Below are positions 34,247 to 42,802 of a stretch of DNA of 64,000 bases, piece after piece. Below the pieces are notes generated by a model. That model was not told the DNA's origin and did no database searches. It saw nothing but the letters and a program-made list of their open reading frames with translations. The stretch spans positions 496,001 through 560,000 of the forward strand of contig NZ_AP028878.1 of the NCBI RefSeq assembly GCF_036511935.1, written 5' to 3'. Made by a program: the position numbers and the translations under genes. The first letter of the stretch is position 1; each line of letters begins with the position of its first letter. This DNA is from Marinobacter nanhaiticus D15-8W. Its GTDB lineage: Bacteria > Pseudomonadota > Gammaproteobacteria > Pseudomonadales > Oleiphilaceae.

Positions 34247-35650
34247 TTAGTGACCAGAGGCCGGGTCGGCCGCTTCGCTTGAGTGGAAGATGGCGGGCTG
34301 ATGGTCGCCGCTGACATGAAGGAAGCCTGCCAGCCCTTTCTCCAGGCGGGACAGGGCATGGTCCACCAGGATGTATTTGCCCGGCACTTCTGTCCGGAAT
34401 TCAACCATGGTCGCGCCGCCGGGCGGAACCGATACTGTTTGGACGTTGTGCTGCGGAGGCGAGGTCAGGTCTGCCAGATTATAGACATTGTCGAAAATTT
34501 CACCGATGACGTGGAAGCTGGACGTGGCGTTGGGTCCGCCCACACCGAAGAAAATCCGCACGTCGTCGCCCACAGCCGACTCCATCCGGTGGGTTTTAGT
34601 CAGTGCATTCATGGTGCCGTTGAAAGTCAGATGCTCGGGTTTCTCGTCCAGTAGTTTTTCCAGCGAGAACTCGTGTTGGCCCTGAGTGCCGTGGCGCTGG
34701 GTGGTGTAGAGCTCGCCCTGCATCACGTAGAACTCGTGGTCCACTTCCGAAAGTCCGCCTTCAGGCTCCACCAGTATCATCCCATACATGCCATTGGAAA
34801 TGTGCTGGGCGACCATCGGTGTTGCACAGTGATAGACGTAGAGCCCCGGGTTAAGCGCCTTGAAGGTGAAACTCTTGCTCTGTCCAGGCGCCGCCTGGGT
34901 TACCGCCGCGCCACCACCGGGTCCGGTCACCGCATGGAAATCGACCGAGTGGATCATGTGGCTGTCTTTGGCGTTGGCCAGGTTGACCGTAATGGTGTCG
35001 CCGACCCGTGCGCGGATAAACGGTCCCGGTACCTTGTCATTGAAGGTCCAGTAGTTGTAGGTGGTGCCATCGGCCAACTGGCCGACCACCTCTGTGGTTT
35101 CGAGATTCACGGTCATTTCCCGTGGCCCACGGTCACCCACGGGCTCGCCGACCTCCATGGGACTGCGGGAAACCTCCGAGCCCTGAAATGTGTTGGCCAC
35201 ATTCTGCCCGGTATCGCCGACCACGAGTTTGCCCAGCATGCCGGCCAGTTTGTGGCCGGGTAGAGTGCATAGGTATTCGAATTCACCCTTCTTGTTGGCA
35301 CGGAAGACAATGGCCGTACTCGCCCCCTGTCCGGAAATATTGTCAGAATCGGCGCCAAACTGGGGTACCGCGATGTCGTGCACGGCCCCGTCGCCATTGA
35401 CCAGATTGATCTGTACGACCGCGCCTTCAGGCACGTTGAGTTGAGGGTTCAGTTTTCCCTTGATGTCACCACTATCGCCGACAAAGACCAGCTTACCCTC
35501 GGCGATGTTCGTGCGCAGGGTGAAGGTGATGTCGGGGCGGTAGGTTGCTGCACCGGTATCCGCAATAGTGTCCGTGGCATAAACGGGGGTTAGCGCAGAA
35601 GTGCCCAGGATCAGAGTGGCTATGGCGTTGCGTAGTTTGCTGGTTCTCAT
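34247..35650 (-). CDS. nirK: Copper nitrite reductase with extra N-terminal cupredoxin domain
   Basis: This 467-residue periplasmic enzyme reduces nitrite to NO. After a signal peptide (about residues 1-25) comes an extra cupredoxin domain with a type 1 Cu site: His91, Cys128, His133 and Met138 (YLCTLPGHKLAGM). The two-domain NirK core follows with type 1 ligands His234, Cys275, His283 and Met288 and type 2 ligands His239, His274 and His431. Catalytic Asp237 and His380 are present. The fused N-terminal blue-copper domain resembles Hyphomicrobium denitrificans HdNIR and could act as built-in electron donor. The start at 35650 follows CGAGG, and an FNR-type promoter lies upstream. Confidence 0.93.
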   Translation of the reverse strand: MRTSKLRNAIATLILGTSALTPVYATDTIADTGAATYRPDITFTLRTNIAEGKLVFVGDSGDIKGKLNPQLNVPEGAVVQINLVNGDGAVHDIAVPQFGADSDNISGQGASTAIVFRANKKGEFEYLCTLPGHKLAGMLGKLVVGDTGQNVANTFQGSEVSRSPMEVGEPVGDRGPREMTVNLETTEVVGQLADGTTYNYWTFNDKVPGPFIRARVGDTITVNLANAKDSHMIHSVDFHAVTGPGGGAAVTQAAPGQSKSFTFKALNPGLYVYHCATPMVAQHISNGMYGMILVEPEGGLSEVDHEFYVMQGELYTTQRHGTQGQHEFSLEKLLDEKPEHLTFNGTMNALTKTHRMESAVGDDVRIFFGVGGPNATSSFHVIGEIFDNVYNLADLTSPPQHNVQTVSVPPGGATMVEFRTEVPGKYILVDHALSRLEKGLAGFLHVSGDHQPAIFHSSEAADPASGH

Positions 35651-35788
35651 CGTTACAACCTCGAAGAGAGATGCGTCCGCTCGCCTGAACCATTCCTTGG
35701 GCCGGCGTTGGCGGTTCGACTGCCAAGTCATTTGGCAGTGGCTGGTCATGATTGCTGTCGGTACCGTTTTCGAACCATGTTGGGGAAA

Positions 35789-35830
35789 ATCATAGATACT
35801 GGATGCATCTTTATATTTGACAGATATCAA
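35789..35830 (-). promoter_or_regulatory. FNR/DNR-type class II promoter of nirK
   Basis: TTGACAGATATCAA (35817-35830) matches 9 of 10 fixed positions of the FNR/DNR palindrome TTGAT-N4-ATCAA. On the minus strand TATGAT lies at 35789-35794. A start site about 35782 would put the box centre near -41.5, the classical activating position. The leader to nirK would be about 130 bases. Confidence 0.75.
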
Positions 35831-35885
35831 CGAAGTGCATGCCGGAAAACAGGCACCTATACGTACTTGCCGAAGGGAGGGGCGA

Positions 35886-37940
35886 TCAGTGGGAAAGGGG
35901 GGGCGCGTCTAGCCCCAGCAGTCGTCGACCTGGCTGGGGTTTGGCAAAGAAATAGCCCTGCCCCAGATCGCAATTCATGGAGCGAAGTACGTTGACCTGT
36001 TCTTCGGTCTCGATTCCCTCGGCGACGATACGCAGGCCGCTGACCTTTCCGATCGCGATGATCGATCGCACCAATGTGGCGCCGCGAACGCTCTCCAGGT
36101 CGTCGATAAAGACCTTGTCGATCTTGAGTTCGTGGACATACAACTGCTGCAGGTAACTCAGCGAGGAATAGCCGGTACCGAAGTCGTCCAGGCTGATCTC
36201 GATACCCAGGCTGCGCAGCTCGTCCAGGACCCGGGTGGTGGTCCGGCGCAGCTTCATCACGATGCCTTCGGTGATCTCTAACTGCAGCTTGTTGGCGGAT
36301 ACCCCATGGGTATCGAGCAGCTCCTGGATGAAGACCGGCAGGCTGGTGTCGGAAAAATGCTTGGCGGTCATGTTGACGGCGATGACCGGTTCCTCAAGAC
36401 CCTGCTCCCGGCAGTTGGCGATCAACCGGATGACCGCCGAGAGTACATAGCGGTCCAGTGTCTGGCCGAGCATGGTGCGCTCGGCCACGGGAATGAAAGC
36501 CGCCGGTGAGATGAATCCATGTTCGGCGTGGTTCCAGCGCACCAGCGCCTCATAGCTAAGGATCCGGTGGCTGGTCAGGTCCAGCTTGGGCTGGAGGTAG
36601 ATCTCAAGCGCCTCGGTTTCGATGGCGTGCTTCAGGCCCTGCTCGATGTCCAGTTGCCAAGTGATGCCGGCATGAAACTGCGGACTGAAGAAAGCCACGG
36701 GCTGGTCATGGGTCTTCGCATATTGCAGTGCCGAACCGGCGATCTGGATCAGTGTGTCGGGTTGGTCGCTGTTGGTGGGGTAGAGCGCAATGCCGCAGGC
36801 GGTTTCGAGTCGAAGACTTTCTCCATCGATAGGGGTGGGGCGTTCGAGGGATTCGATCAGTCGTCGTGCCAGCGCATTGGCATCGGCGTGGTCCCGTACT
36901 GGCACCGCCAGTAGCATGCCGCTCCCGCCCTCGCGAGCACAGAGGCAGGGACGATCTAGCGTTTGGTTCACCCGTGCCGCCGCTTCGGCAATCACCTGGT
37001 CCCCCACATCGTAGCCATACTTCTGGTTGATCATGGTGAAACGTTTGCAGTCCAGGTGCATCAGGGCATAGGTGCGGCGCGGATTGATCCAGGGTTCCAG
37101 GGCGCTGGTAAAGGCGCGTTTGTTGAGGAAACCGGTTAACTGGTCGTGGTTTTCCAGGTACAGCGCATGCTTGAGGGCTTCTTCCTTTTCGGAAATGTCG
37201 ATGCCGAATCCCTGCAGCTCAAGCTTTTCACCTGGTTCCTGGACGTCTACGCGCTTGAAAGACCAATCCACGAGGGCGCCACTATCACGGGATTTCATGG
37301 TAACGGTGATATTGACCTCGTCCAGATCGCTGTTGTTCTGGAACATCTTGCACAGTCTGGGGCCAAGCTGCTGGTCATCGTCCAGGGCAATCTCGGTCAA
37401 CGGTATACCGATCAGACTGTCCTGCTGGACACCGATGATCTGTGAAAAGGAGGCATTAGCGAAGGTGATCCGCAGCTTGCTGTCGACGCGACAGATCAAT
37501 TGCTTCTGGCTTTCCACAATATCGCGGTAACGCTCCTCGGCTTCGGCGAGCTGGCGCAGCACCCGATGATAGCTGGTCAGGTCGTGACAGATACCAATGA
37601 ATTTGCGTCGACCATCTTTTACGGCTTCACCTACCGAAAGGTGGAGGGGGAACGTGTGGCCCTCCTTATGAAGACCTTCCACCTCGCGTCCGATACCGAT
37701 AATCCGGGCTTCCTCGCCCTTGAGATAATTGCGGATAAACTTGTCGTGTTCCCGGCTGACGGGACGCGGCATGAGCATATTGATCTTTCGGCCGATCACC
37801 TCGTCCCGCGTATAGCCGAATAGCCGCTCGGCGCTGCTATTGAAGCTCTTGATAATACCCCTCTCATCGATGGTGATAATGCCATCGACGGCAGATTCGA
37901 GGAGTGTTGAGTACAGATCGTCAAGCTTGGACAATTCCAT
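35886..37940 (-). CDS. Haem-PAS/PAS/GGDEF/EAL protein, probable oxygen- or gas-sensing c-di-GMP phosphodiesterase
   Basis: This 684-residue protein begins with a PAS domain close to the FixL haem domain. HDKFIRNY holds His65, matching the FixL proximal His, and IIGIGR holds Arg85, matching FixL Arg220; the spacing of 20 residues is identical. A second PAS follows at about residues 130-250. The GGDEF domain is degenerate (AREGGSGM), so cyclase activity is unlikely. The EAL domain (about 430-675) keeps YEALVRW, NMTAKHF, ITEGIV and DDFGTGYSSLSYL. The likely output is c-di-GMP hydrolysis controlled by haem-bound O2 or NO. It is transcribed toward nirK and ends just before the nirK promoter. Confidence 0.85.
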   Translation of the reverse strand: MELSKLDDLYSTLLESAVDGIITIDERGIIKSFNSSAERLFGYTRDEVIGRKINMLMPRPVSREHDKFIRNYLKGEEARIIGIGREVEGLHKEGHTFPLHLSVGEAVKDGRRKFIGICHDLTSYHRVLRQLAEAEERYRDIVESQKQLICRVDSKLRITFANASFSQIIGVQQDSLIGIPLTEIALDDDQQLGPRLCKMFQNNSDLDEVNITVTMKSRDSGALVDWSFKRVDVQEPGEKLELQGFGIDISEKEEALKHALYLENHDQLTGFLNKRAFTSALEPWINPRRTYALMHLDCKRFTMINQKYGYDVGDQVIAEAAARVNQTLDRPCLCAREGGSGMLLAVPVRDHADANALARRLIESLERPTPIDGESLRLETACGIALYPTNSDQPDTLIQIAGSALQYAKTHDQPVAFFSPQFHAGITWQLDIEQGLKHAIETEALEIYLQPKLDLTSHRILSYEALVRWNHAEHGFISPAAFIPVAERTMLGQTLDRYVLSAVIRLIANCREQGLEEPVIAVNMTAKHFSDTSLPVFIQELLDTHGVSANKLQLEITEGIVMKLRRTTTRVLDELRSLGIEISLDDFGTGYSSLSYLQQLYVHELKIDKVFIDDLESVRGATLVRSIIAIGKVSGLRIVAEGIETEEQVNVLRSMNCDLGQGYFFAKPQPGRRLLGLDAPPLSH

Positions 37941-38235
37941 GTCGAGGCCTGCCTGCTACTGAATGCTTACTGAAAACGGACTACCAGTTCGTGTAGCTCG
38001 CTAGGTAGCGCGCGTACGGATCCTTGCGTTGTACGATTACCATGCTCCGGTGAAGCGTCGTCGTTCCCCTCAGGAAAATAATAGTCGTTTGTGCGCTGAT
38101 TTACCCGAACAGCCGGGTGGCCTGCTGACCGAGGCTGACATCTAAGTCATTCGGCGGCAACATCATTTGACGTTTTGCCCGCTCTGACGCCGGGCGCGAT
38201 TGGCCTTATCCGACAAGGTGATCCCCTCGAAGGGC

Positions 38236-39042
38236 TCATTCAGCTGCAGCCATTTCCTCGTTCATGGAAGCTGTTTCAGGCTGCCAGGGATCGAGCAGGC
38301 CCAACTGGCCCACACCCGGTACCTTGATCCCCAAGGATAGAGGGTCAATCCCGAACGACAAGCCCAGTACGTTGATTTCCAGACCTTCACGGACGCTGGC
38401 CAGCACCCCGGCGTAGCCCAGCAGCGAGAGCTGGTATCCGGAATCACTGGGTGCGGCCGCTAGGTAGGGTGCTTCCAGGTAGTCTTTGCCGATTGCTGTA
38501 TTGGGCAGGGCGACATCCAGTCCCGGTACCTGACGGACGATCCAGGCTGTGAAAGTGTTGCTGTTGGGGCCGGGCCAGGCTTCGTAAACGCGCTGGAACG
38601 GATAGTCCGCAATCGCCTGTTGGATCTGCGGGATCAAACTCGCCGCCTGCGCGCCTCGGATATCGGCAATCTGTATCGGCTCACTCCCATACCAGGCCGT
38701 GTCCGGTTCTGCAGGTCGTGAGCGTACTTTCTGGCTTCCCCAGCCGGTGACCTCATGCACCCAGTACGTGGAGGCCCCTTCTTCCTTGGTGGCGATCCAG
38801 GTATGCACCGCAAAGTAGCCGCGCCAACCAAAAGCGCGCGCATGGTAGACCTGCACGATGGCCTCCGGCGCATCCTCCGGCAGGGGCGCGATACCGGCAC
38901 TGGAGCGGTCGGCGTTGTACCAGGTGTCCTGAGTGTCGAAACCGCTACAGGCGGCGACCAGCAGCGGCCCCGCAAGCAGGACCACCAGCAGTAGGACGAA
39001 GCGGACGAACCAGCGCAATGTAAACAGGGCGTGTTTCTTCAT
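38236..39042 (-). CDS. DUF3750 family lipoprotein
   Basis: This 268-residue protein has a basic N-terminus, one hydrophobic segment and a lipobox-like LLVAACSG, so it is likely a lipoprotein. The body contains FGWRGYFAVHTWIATK, YWVHEVTGWG and YEAWPGPNSNTFTAWIVR, conserved aromatic motifs I associate with DUF3750. The function of that family is unknown; the His/Asn/Trp motifs suggest a hydrolase-like active site. The start at 39042 gives a standard lipoprotein signal; an ATG twelve codons upstream is possible. Confidence 0.72.
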   Translation of the reverse strand: MKKHALFTLRWFVRFVLLLVVLLAGPLLVAACSGFDTQDTWYNADRSSAGIAPLPEDAPEAIVQVYHARAFGWRGYFAVHTWIATKEEGASTYWVHEVTGWGSQKVRSRPAEPDTAWYGSEPIQIADIRGAQAASLIPQIQQAIADYPFQRVYEAWPGPNSNTFTAWIVRQVPGLDVALPNTAIGKDYLEAPYLAAAPSDSGYQLSLLGYAGVLASVREGLEINVLGLSFGIDPLSLGIKVPGVGQLGLLDPWQPETASMNEEMAAAE

Positions 39043-39219
39043 CGGATTACTATGAGTCTGGGAGGCTGGAGTTTTCAAGCGAGAATCGTTCCAGGTTCAA
39101 AGGCACGTAGGACGCCATGAGTTAAGGTTGGTTCCCTTTTCGCGGTGAATGTCGAATCCTGTCCCGCCGGTTCGATTATCCATGCAAACCCAATGACACA
39201 CTCTGTGTGAGGAGGACGC

Positions 39220-39882
39220 ATGGCCAAGATTACTGTCAGTGCATTTCGTTCGGTACCGCCGTTTGCCTACGGGCTGGTGCGGGATATCAGGGTACGCTGG
39301 GCCCTGGAGGAGGCGGGCTTGCCGTATGAGGAACTGTTGTTGGATCACGACGATCAGTCCACGGCAGCCTACCGCCAACTACAGCCTTTCGGCCAGGTGC
39401 CCGCCTACAAGGAAGATGACTTCACGCTCTTCGAATCGGGCGCCATCGTGCATCACATCGCCCAGAAATCAGAAGTGTTGATGCCAAAGGGCTCGGCAGC
39501 GCAGGCGCGGGTATTGACCTGGATGTTCGCGGCCTTGAACACCATCGAGCCCTATGTCCAGCAACTTGCGATACTCGACTTCTTCCATGATGGCGAGGCC
39601 TGGACCGAGCACGCGCGGCCCCCCGCTGTGGAAGCGCTGAACGTCAAACTTGCCGACCTGTCGACGCATCTGGAAGGTCGGGATTATCTGGATGAGCGCT
39701 TTAGCGCTGCCGATATCCTGATGACGACTGTCCTGCAGATACTGCGGCATACCGATATCGTAAGCCGCCTGCCGGTACTCGATGCCTACTGCCAGCGCTG
39801 CCTGGCCCGCCCGGCATACCAGCGGGCCCTGGACAGGCAGATCGGGAACTTTCGGGAGGCATCGGCGCCCGCGGGCTTTTAA
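39220..39882 (+). CDS. Glutathione S-transferase family protein
   Basis: This 220-residue cytosolic protein has an N-terminal thioredoxin-like domain (VRWALEEAGLPYEELLLDHD, FGQVPAYKEDDFTLFESGAIVHHIA) with the ES motif that binds the gamma-glutamyl part of glutathione. An all-helical C-terminal domain contains FSAADILMTTVL. GAGGAGG precedes the ATG. It probably conjugates or isomerises a small electrophile; the class is not assigned. Confidence 0.87.
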   Translation: MAKITVSAFRSVPPFAYGLVRDIRVRWALEEAGLPYEELLLDHDDQSTAAYRQLQPFGQVPAYKEDDFTLFESGAIVHHIAQKSEVLMPKGSAAQARVLTWMFAALNTIEPYVQQLAILDFFHDGEAWTEHARPPAVEALNVKLADLSTHLEGRDYLDERFSAADILMTTVLQILRHTDIVSRLPVLDAYCQRCLARPAYQRALDRQIGNFREASAPAGF

Positions 39883-39988
39883 CTGAAGAGTGGTCAGGGA
39901 GACACAATACCGCCTGTCTTCCTGGCCCACTCGCCCGACTGATTCGGATAAGATAAGCGGCGTTCAACGTGACTTACGAGGAAGAACG

Positions 39989-40579
39989 ATGCACAACGCT
40001 CTGGATCAGCTCAAGCAGGAACTGGAAGCCTTCGGTCACAGCAATGACCGTGCCGTGACCGAACGGGAAGGACGAATGCTCAATATCACCCGCGATACGG
40101 GCGAGTTCCTGTCTGTGCTGGTGCGAGCGACTGGAGCGCGCTCCATTCTCGAGATCGGCACGTCCAATGGGTATTCCACCCTCTGGCTGGCGGAAGCGGC
40201 AGTGGCTACGGGCGGGCAAGTCGTCACGGTTGAGTATCTTGAAAGTAAGTACCAACTTGCAGCAGAAACCTTCGCCAAGTCGGGACTTGCTCAGGTGATC
40301 GAATCCCACAACGCCGATGCAAAAGAGGTGCTCAGGACAATGGCGGATGCATCAGTGGACTTCCTGTTCCTCGACTCCGAGCGCACCGAGTACGTTGGCT
40401 GGTTCGCCGATATCAAGCGCGTGCTCATCAACGGCGGCCTGCTGGTGGTCGACAACGCGGTTTCCCATGAACAGCAGATGATGCCATTTATCGGGTTGCT
40501 GAACGCGGACCCGGACTTCACCACCAGTCTGGTGCCGGTGGGCAAGGGCGAATTCCTGGCAACGAAAGCTACAAGTTGA
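39989..40579 (+). CDS. SAM-dependent O-methyltransferase (family 3-like)
   Basis: This 196-residue class I methyltransferase has motif I SILEIGTSNGYSTLWLAEA, the acidic motif VVTVEYLESKYQLA, FLFLDSER and LLVVDNAVSH. These resemble the catechol/caffeoyl-CoA O-methyltransferase type. The methyl acceptor is unknown. The start at 39989 follows GAGGAAG; the frame is open upstream to 39890 but lacks a site there. Confidence 0.82.
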   Translation: MHNALDQLKQELEAFGHSNDRAVTEREGRMLNITRDTGEFLSVLVRATGARSILEIGTSNGYSTLWLAEAAVATGGQVVTVEYLESKYQLAAETFAKSGLAQVIESHNADAKEVLRTMADASVDFLFLDSERTEYVGWFADIKRVLINGGLLVVDNAVSHEQQMMPFIGLLNADPDFTTSLVPVGKGEFLATKATS

Positions 40580-40668
40580 AGTGACCCAACATCTGGACCG
40601 GTTCTGCTGTCGCCGTTAATCTGGTTGCGTTCCGCAGCAACGTCCATTCGTCTTGCCAGGAGTTCCCC

Positions 40669-41157
40669 ATGTCCAGCCTCAACATCCGCAAAGCCACTGT
40701 TGACGATTCCGGCCAGATCCTTCAGTTCGTCCGCGAACTGGCCATCTACGAGAAGGCTGAGCACGAGGTGGTGGCGACCGAGGAGACCGTGGCCGAGTCC
40801 ATCTTCGGGCCGGAGTCGACGGTCCACGCCGTTATTTGCGAGAAGGACAGCAAGCCGATCGGATTCGCCGTCTATTTCTACAACTACTCCACCTGGCTGG
40901 GCAAGAACGGCCTGTTCCTGGAAGATCTTTTCGTCACGCCATCAGAGCGGGGTAGCGGTGCGGGGAAGGCCCTGCTCAGATACCTGGCGCGGGTTGCTGT
41001 TTCAAAGGGTTGTGGCCGTTTCGAATGGAACGTACTCGACTGGAACGAGCCCGCGATCCAGTTCTATGAGTCCATCGGCGCCCGACCGCAGAGCGAATGG
41101 ATCGGCTATCGGCTGACCGGCCAGGCGCTTCTGGATCTGGCGGAGAGCAATGCCTGA
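40669..41157 (+). CDS. GNAT-family N-acetyltransferase, spermidine/diamine acetyltransferase-like
   Basis: This 162-residue acetyltransferase has [22 protein letters not shown] (acetyl-CoA loop R-G-x-G-x-G/A, with the preceding LEDLFV typical of SAT1-type enzymes) and [21 protein letters not shown]. The probable substrate is a polyamine or basic side-chain amine. AGGAG precedes the ATG. It overlaps the ynfA-like gene by 8 bases, so the two form a pair. Confidence 0.85.
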   Translation: MSSLNIRKATVDDSGQILQFVRELAIYEKAEHEVVATEETVAESIFGPESTVHAVICEKDSKPIGFAVYFYNYSTWLGKNGLFLEDLFVTPSERGSGAGKALLRYLARVAVSKGCGRFEWNVLDWNEPAIQFYESIGARPQSEWIGYRLTGQALLDLAESNA

Positions 41158-41482
41158 GCTAAAAACGCTGGGTCTGTTCCTGATCACGGCGGTTGCGGAA
41201 ATCGTTGGCTGCTACTTGCCCTACCTCTGGCTCCGGGAAGCCAAGAGCGTCTGGCTACTGCTGCCCGGTGCCCTCAGCCTGGCTCTGTTCGCCTGGCTCC
41301 TCTCCTTGCACCCCACCGCAGCGGGCAGGGTCTACGCGGCCTATGGCGGCGTGTATATTTGCGTTGCGATCCTGTGGCTTTGGGCGGTCGATGGGATTCG
41401 CCCCACCGTCTGGGATGTCGTTGGTTCCGGGGTCGCTCTCCTGGGTATGGCGATCATCATGTTTGCGCCACGCTCCTCCTGA
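41150..41482 (+). CDS. YnfA/UPF0060 family membrane protein
   Basis: This 110-residue protein has four membrane segments, beginning [20 protein letters not shown] and including [20 protein letters not shown], both signatures of UPF0060. YnfA has been described as a small-multidrug-resistance-like efflux protein. Length is exactly typical. It overlaps the acetyltransferase gene. Confidence 0.9.
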   Translation: MPELKTLGLFLITAVAEIVGCYLPYLWLREAKSVWLLLPGALSLALFAWLLSLHPTAAGRVYAAYGGVYICVAILWLWAVDGIRPTVWDVVGSGVALLGMAIIMFAPRSS

Positions 41483-41596
41483 TCCTGCCTGGTTTCGTCG
41501 CGTTACGTCCCTGCAATAAACTCACCCAGGTTATTTTATTACCCCGTTCAGGACGCGTAGCTTTCAGGTAAGAAATGGCGCGAAAGGAGGGGAATT

Positions 41597-42781
41597 ATGA
41601 CCAACTATTCTCAACGTATCGCGCGGGTTTCGCCGTCCATGACGCTGCAGATCAATGCCGAGGCAGCGGCGATGCAGGAGGGCGGTGAAGATGTGGCGCG
41701 ACTCGGTGCCGGAGAGCCCGACTTCGACACGCCGGAGCCCATCAAGGACGCCGCCAGGCGGGCCATCGACCGGGGCTTCACCAACTATACCGCCGCGGCG
41801 GGCACCCAGAGCCTGAAGGAAGCGGTCTGCGACAAGTTCCAGCGTGAGAACGACCTGGCCTTCTCACCGGAAAACATCATGGTCACCTGCGGAGCCAAGC
41901 AGAGTCTGTATAACCTGTGCCAGACGCTGTTGGAGACCGGCGACGAGGCCGTGGTGCCCCAGCCCTATTGGGTGTCGTACCCGGCCCAGGTCACCATGGC
42001 TGAAGCGGAACCGGTCTTTGCCCAGTGTGATCCCGACGAGGGTTTCACGCTTCGTTCCAGTGCCCTGGAAGCAGCGATTTCCGAGCGCACCCGGATCGTG
42101 ATTCTCAACTCCCCCAATAACCCGACCGGCCGCATCTACGACCGGGAGGAACTCGCGGCTATCGGTGACGTACTACGCAAACATCCGGATATCACCGTCG
42201 TCTGCGACGAAATCTACGAACACCTGCGCTGGGTCGACGGACCCTATCACAATTTCCTCAATGTGAATCCGGATCTTAAGGACCGCTGCGTCGTGGTCAA
42301 TGGCGTCTCCAAGGCCTACGCCATGACTGGCTGGCGCGTGGGTTATATGGCCGGTCCCAAGGACCTGATCGAAACCATGGACAAGTTGCAAGGCCAGAGC
42401 ACCGCCGGCACCTGTTCCATCAGCCAGCATGCAGCGGAACAGGCACTGAGGGGCGACCAGCAGGTCGTTACCGACATGGTCCAGGCTTTCCGCGAGCGCC
42501 ACGACCGCATCCTGCCGGAAGTGAAAGCGCTACCCAATGTGAGCTGTCAGCCGGCGGACGGCACGTTCTATCTGCTGCCGGATTTCCGCGAGGTGATTGC
42601 GGAGCGCGATGACATCGAAAATGACGTCCAGTTGGCGGACAAGCTACTGCATGAGGCCAAGGTCGCACTGGTGCCCGGCCGGGCCTTTGGCGCCGAGGGG
42701 CATCTGCGGTTGTCGTTTGCGGCGGATCTCGACACCAACCTGGCAGGTATACGTCGCATCGGTGAATTCCTGGCGGCCTGA
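41597..42781 (+). CDS. Class I pyridoxal-phosphate aminotransferase, aspartate/prephenate type
   Basis: This 394-residue enzyme has LGAGEPDFDTPEPI, YTAAAGTQSLKEA, NSPNNPTGRIY, the PLP-binding Lys in NGVSKAYAMTGWRVGY and a C-terminal LRLSFA. These are typical of subgroup 1-beta aspartate aminotransferases, some of which also use prephenate. AAGGAGG precedes the ATG. It is separated by 21 bases from the ThDP enzyme gene and probably co-transcribed with it. Confidence 0.9.
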   Translation: MTNYSQRIARVSPSMTLQINAEAAAMQEGGEDVARLGAGEPDFDTPEPIKDAARRAIDRGFTNYTAAAGTQSLKEAVCDKFQRENDLAFSPENIMVTCGAKQSLYNLCQTLLETGDEAVVPQPYWVSYPAQVTMAEAEPVFAQCDPDEGFTLRSSALEAAISERTRIVILNSPNNPTGRIYDREELAAIGDVLRKHPDITVVCDEIYEHLRWVDGPYHNFLNVNPDLKDRCVVVNGVSKAYAMTGWRVGYMAGPKDLIETMDKLQGQSTAGTCSISQHAAEQALRGDQQVVTDMVQAFRERHDRILPEVKALPNVSCQPADGTFYLLPDFREVIAERDDIENDVQLADKLLHEAKVALVPGRAFGAEGHLRLSFAADLDTNLAGIRRIGEFLAA

Positions 42782-42802
42782 AACAGGTTCAAGGAGGATG
42801 AC

